Assembly: GCA_964428475.1 (NCBI GenBank) | Contig: CAYRYO010000076.1 | Span: forward strand, 1 to 6,800 | Direction of reading: 5' to 3' | From: JARICQ01 sp964428475 | GTDB taxonomy: Bacteria; Bacillota; Clostridia; Tissierellales; Tissierellaceae | DNA length: 6,800 nucleotides | Shown: piece by piece, positions 5,405-6,800 of the stretch | Layout: every line of letters starts with the position of its first letter | Numbering within the stretch: position 1 is the first letter of the stretch | The notes under the pieces: model-generated | What the model was told of the DNA's origin: nothing | The model's input: the letters and a program-made list of their open reading frames with translations, nothing else | The model's database searches: none | Made by a program: the position numbers and the translations under genes

Positions 5405-6796
5405 ATGAAGGAATTATTTCTCATAGAAAACATATTTGAAATACTAAATCATATAGAAGAAGGAATACATATAATAGATAAAAATGGAACCATAATCTAC
5501 TACAATAAATTTGCTCAAAAGATAGATGGAATAGAAAGAGACAAGGTAATAGGAAGACATTTGCTAGAAGTATATCCATCACTAACCAATGATACAAGCA
5601 CCCTATTAACAGTAATACAAAGTGGTGAATCCATAAGAAAAAAAGAACAGAGATTTTTAAATTACAAAGGAGAAAAAATAACTACAATAAATACATCTAT
5701 CCCAATAAGATCAAAAGGGAAAATACTTGGAGCACTTGAAATATCAAAAGACATAACAACAGTTCGTGAAATGTCGGAAAAAATAATAGATTTACAAGAA
5801 CAGCTATACAGTAAAAAAGAAGAAGTCAGCAACAAAAACTACAAGGAAGCTGCCAAATACACATTAATAGACATAGTAGGAGAAAACAAAGAGATGATAA
5901 GGCTTAAATCTTTAGCCCTAAGAGCCGCAAACACAGACGCATCCGTTCTTATATCTGGAGATACAGGAACAGGCAAAGAATTATTTGTACACTCAATTCA
6001 CAATGCAAGCAAGAGAAAAGCAGGAGCATTTATCACACAAAACTGTGCAGCCCTACCTTCAAATCTTCTTGAAGGAATACTATTTGGAACAATAAAAGGT
6101 GGATTTACAGGAGCAGAAGACAGACCAGGATTATTCGAACTAGCAAGTGGAGGAACACTATTTTTAGATGAAATCAACTCTATGCCCCTAGAACTTCAAT
6201 CTAAACTCCTAAGAGTAATACAAGATGGAAGCATCAGAAGAGTAGGTGCGACAAAGATAACAAAAGTAGATGTAAGAATAATAGCAGCAACAAATATATC
6301 ACCGGAAATTGCAGTAGAAAAGAAACAATTACGAGGAGATCTCTACTACAGACTAAATGTAATACATTTTGAAATTCCAGCATTAAAAGAAAGAAAAGAC
6401 GACATTCCAATACTAATAAACTACTTTATAGAAAAATTCAACAAATTACTAGATAAAAAAGTAAAAGGAGTATCAAATGAAGTCCTAGAGATCTTTATGA
6501 ATTATACATGGAATGGAAATGTAAGAGAATTAGAACATCTAATAGAGGGAATAATAAGCATAAGCGATATAGATATAATTGAGCTAAAGAATCTTCCACA
6601 TAAATTCCAAAATCATAATAGAGACCCCCTCCAAGCCTCACAAGGCAAATCTCTAAAGGACATACTAGAAGAAACAGAAAGGCAACTAATACAAACAGCC
6701 CTAAAGACCACAAACAACAATATAACAAAAAGCTCCCAGCAACTACAAATTCCAAGACAAACACTACAATATAAGATAAAGAAGCTAAAACTATAA
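5405..6796 (+). CDS. Sigma-54-dependent transcriptional activator, PAS-AAA+-Fis type, RocR-like
   Basis: This is a bacterial enhancer-binding protein that uses ATP hydrolysis to open sigma-54 RNA polymerase promoters. The 463 residues contain a PAS sensor domain (about 8-116), a probable coiled-coil linker (about 117-150), an AAA+ domain (about 156-390) and a Fis-type HTH (about 417-460). The AAA+ domain shows Walker A GDTGTGKE (185-192), Walker B TLFLDE (251-256), candidate arginine fingers in LRGDLYYR (R310, R316) and sensor II WNGNVREL (379-386). The sigma-54-contacting loop is GGFTGA (232-237) rather than the usual GAFTGA. Length, the LFGTIKG...EDRPGLFE context and the PRQTLQYKIKKL helix resemble Bacillus RocR, which activates arginine/ornithine catabolism. 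Clostridia carry many paralogues, so the effector and target operon are unknown. A RocR-like job in amino-acid catabolism is inference. AGGAGG lies 6 nt before ATG, and the gene ends 4 nt before the window edge. Confidence 0.92.
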   Translation: MKELFLIENIFEILNHIEEGIHIIDKNGTIIYYNKFAQKIDGIERDKVIGRHLLEVYPSLTNDTSTLLTVIQSGESIRKKEQRFLNYKGEKITTINTSIPIRSKGKILGALEISKDITTVREMSEKIIDLQEQLYSKKEEVSNKNYKEAAKYTLIDIVGENKEMIRLKSLALRAANTDASVLISGDTGTGKELFVHSIHNASKRKAGAFITQNCAALPSNLLEGILFGTIKGGFTGAEDRPGLFELASGGTLFLDEINSMPLELQSKLLRVIQDGSIRRVGATKITKVDVRIIAATNISPEIAVEKKQLRGDLYYRLNVIHFEIPALKERKDDIPILINYFIEKFNKLLDKKVKGVSNEVLEIFMNYTWNGNVRELEHLIEGIISISDIDIIELKNLPHKFQNHNRDPLQASQGKSLKDILEETERQLIQTALKTTNNNITKSSQQLQIPRQTLQYKIKKLKL

Positions 6797-6800
6797 GAAG

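Noticed and set aside
6495..6764. Minus-strand hydrophobic open frame of 89 codons
   Set aside because: It is antisense to the C-terminal part of the sigma-54 activator. Hydrophobicity is expected from complementing A-rich codons.
1..6800. CRISPR, transposase, phage, toxin-antitoxin or defence system
   Set aside because: No spaced repeat array, terminal inverted repeats, integrase or defence-type motifs were seen. All large frames are assigned to housekeeping, germination, transport or regulatory genes, except the unknown lipoprotein.

Overview
The window looks like an ordinary chromosomal stretch of an endospore-forming, low-GC Gram-positive bacterium, most likely a clostridial (Clostridia/Tissierellia-type) anaerobe. 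The evidence is A-rich codon use on the coding strands, strong Shine-Dalgarno sequences of the AGGAGG type, rho-independent terminators, and a SleB-YpeB spore-germination gene pair. The genus cannot be fixed from the sequence alone.

Layout: (1) positions 1-536, minus strand, hold the N-terminal 178 codons of an AGCS-family sodium:amino-acid symporter that runs off the left edge. (2) 537-843 is a divergent intergenic region with a plausible vegetative promoter for the symporter, three 10-bp-phased TACAA repeats on that promoter, and a separate imperfect dyad. (3) 844-2936 is a compact two-gene operon, sleB-ypeB, closed by an unusually long hairpin terminator. (4) 3101-4477 is a separately promoted, methionine-rich putative lipoprotein of unrecognised function, ending in a low-complexity Glu/Leu tail and followed by a canonical terminator. 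(5) 4538-5341 is murI (glutamate racemase). (6) A 63-bp spacer, richer in G+C than its surroundings, has overlapping hairpin potential. It leads into (7) 5405-6796, a PAS/AAA+/Fis-type sigma-54-dependent activator most like the RocR subgroup.

How the genes relate: SleB and YpeB act together to degrade spore cortex peptidoglycan during germination. MurI supplies D-glutamate for peptidoglycan synthesis. The symporter and the RocR-like activator both suggest amino-acid uptake and catabolism, as expected in an amino-acid-fermenting clostridium, but no sigma-54 promoter is visible here to link them. The activator's targets probably lie beyond the right edge.

I found no CRISPR array, insertion sequence, tRNA, rRNA or recognisable riboswitch, and no clear evidence of a new multi-gene system. 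The least explained items are the lipoprotein with its acidic tail, the dyad over its promoter, and the alternative-hairpin leader before the sigma-54 activator.
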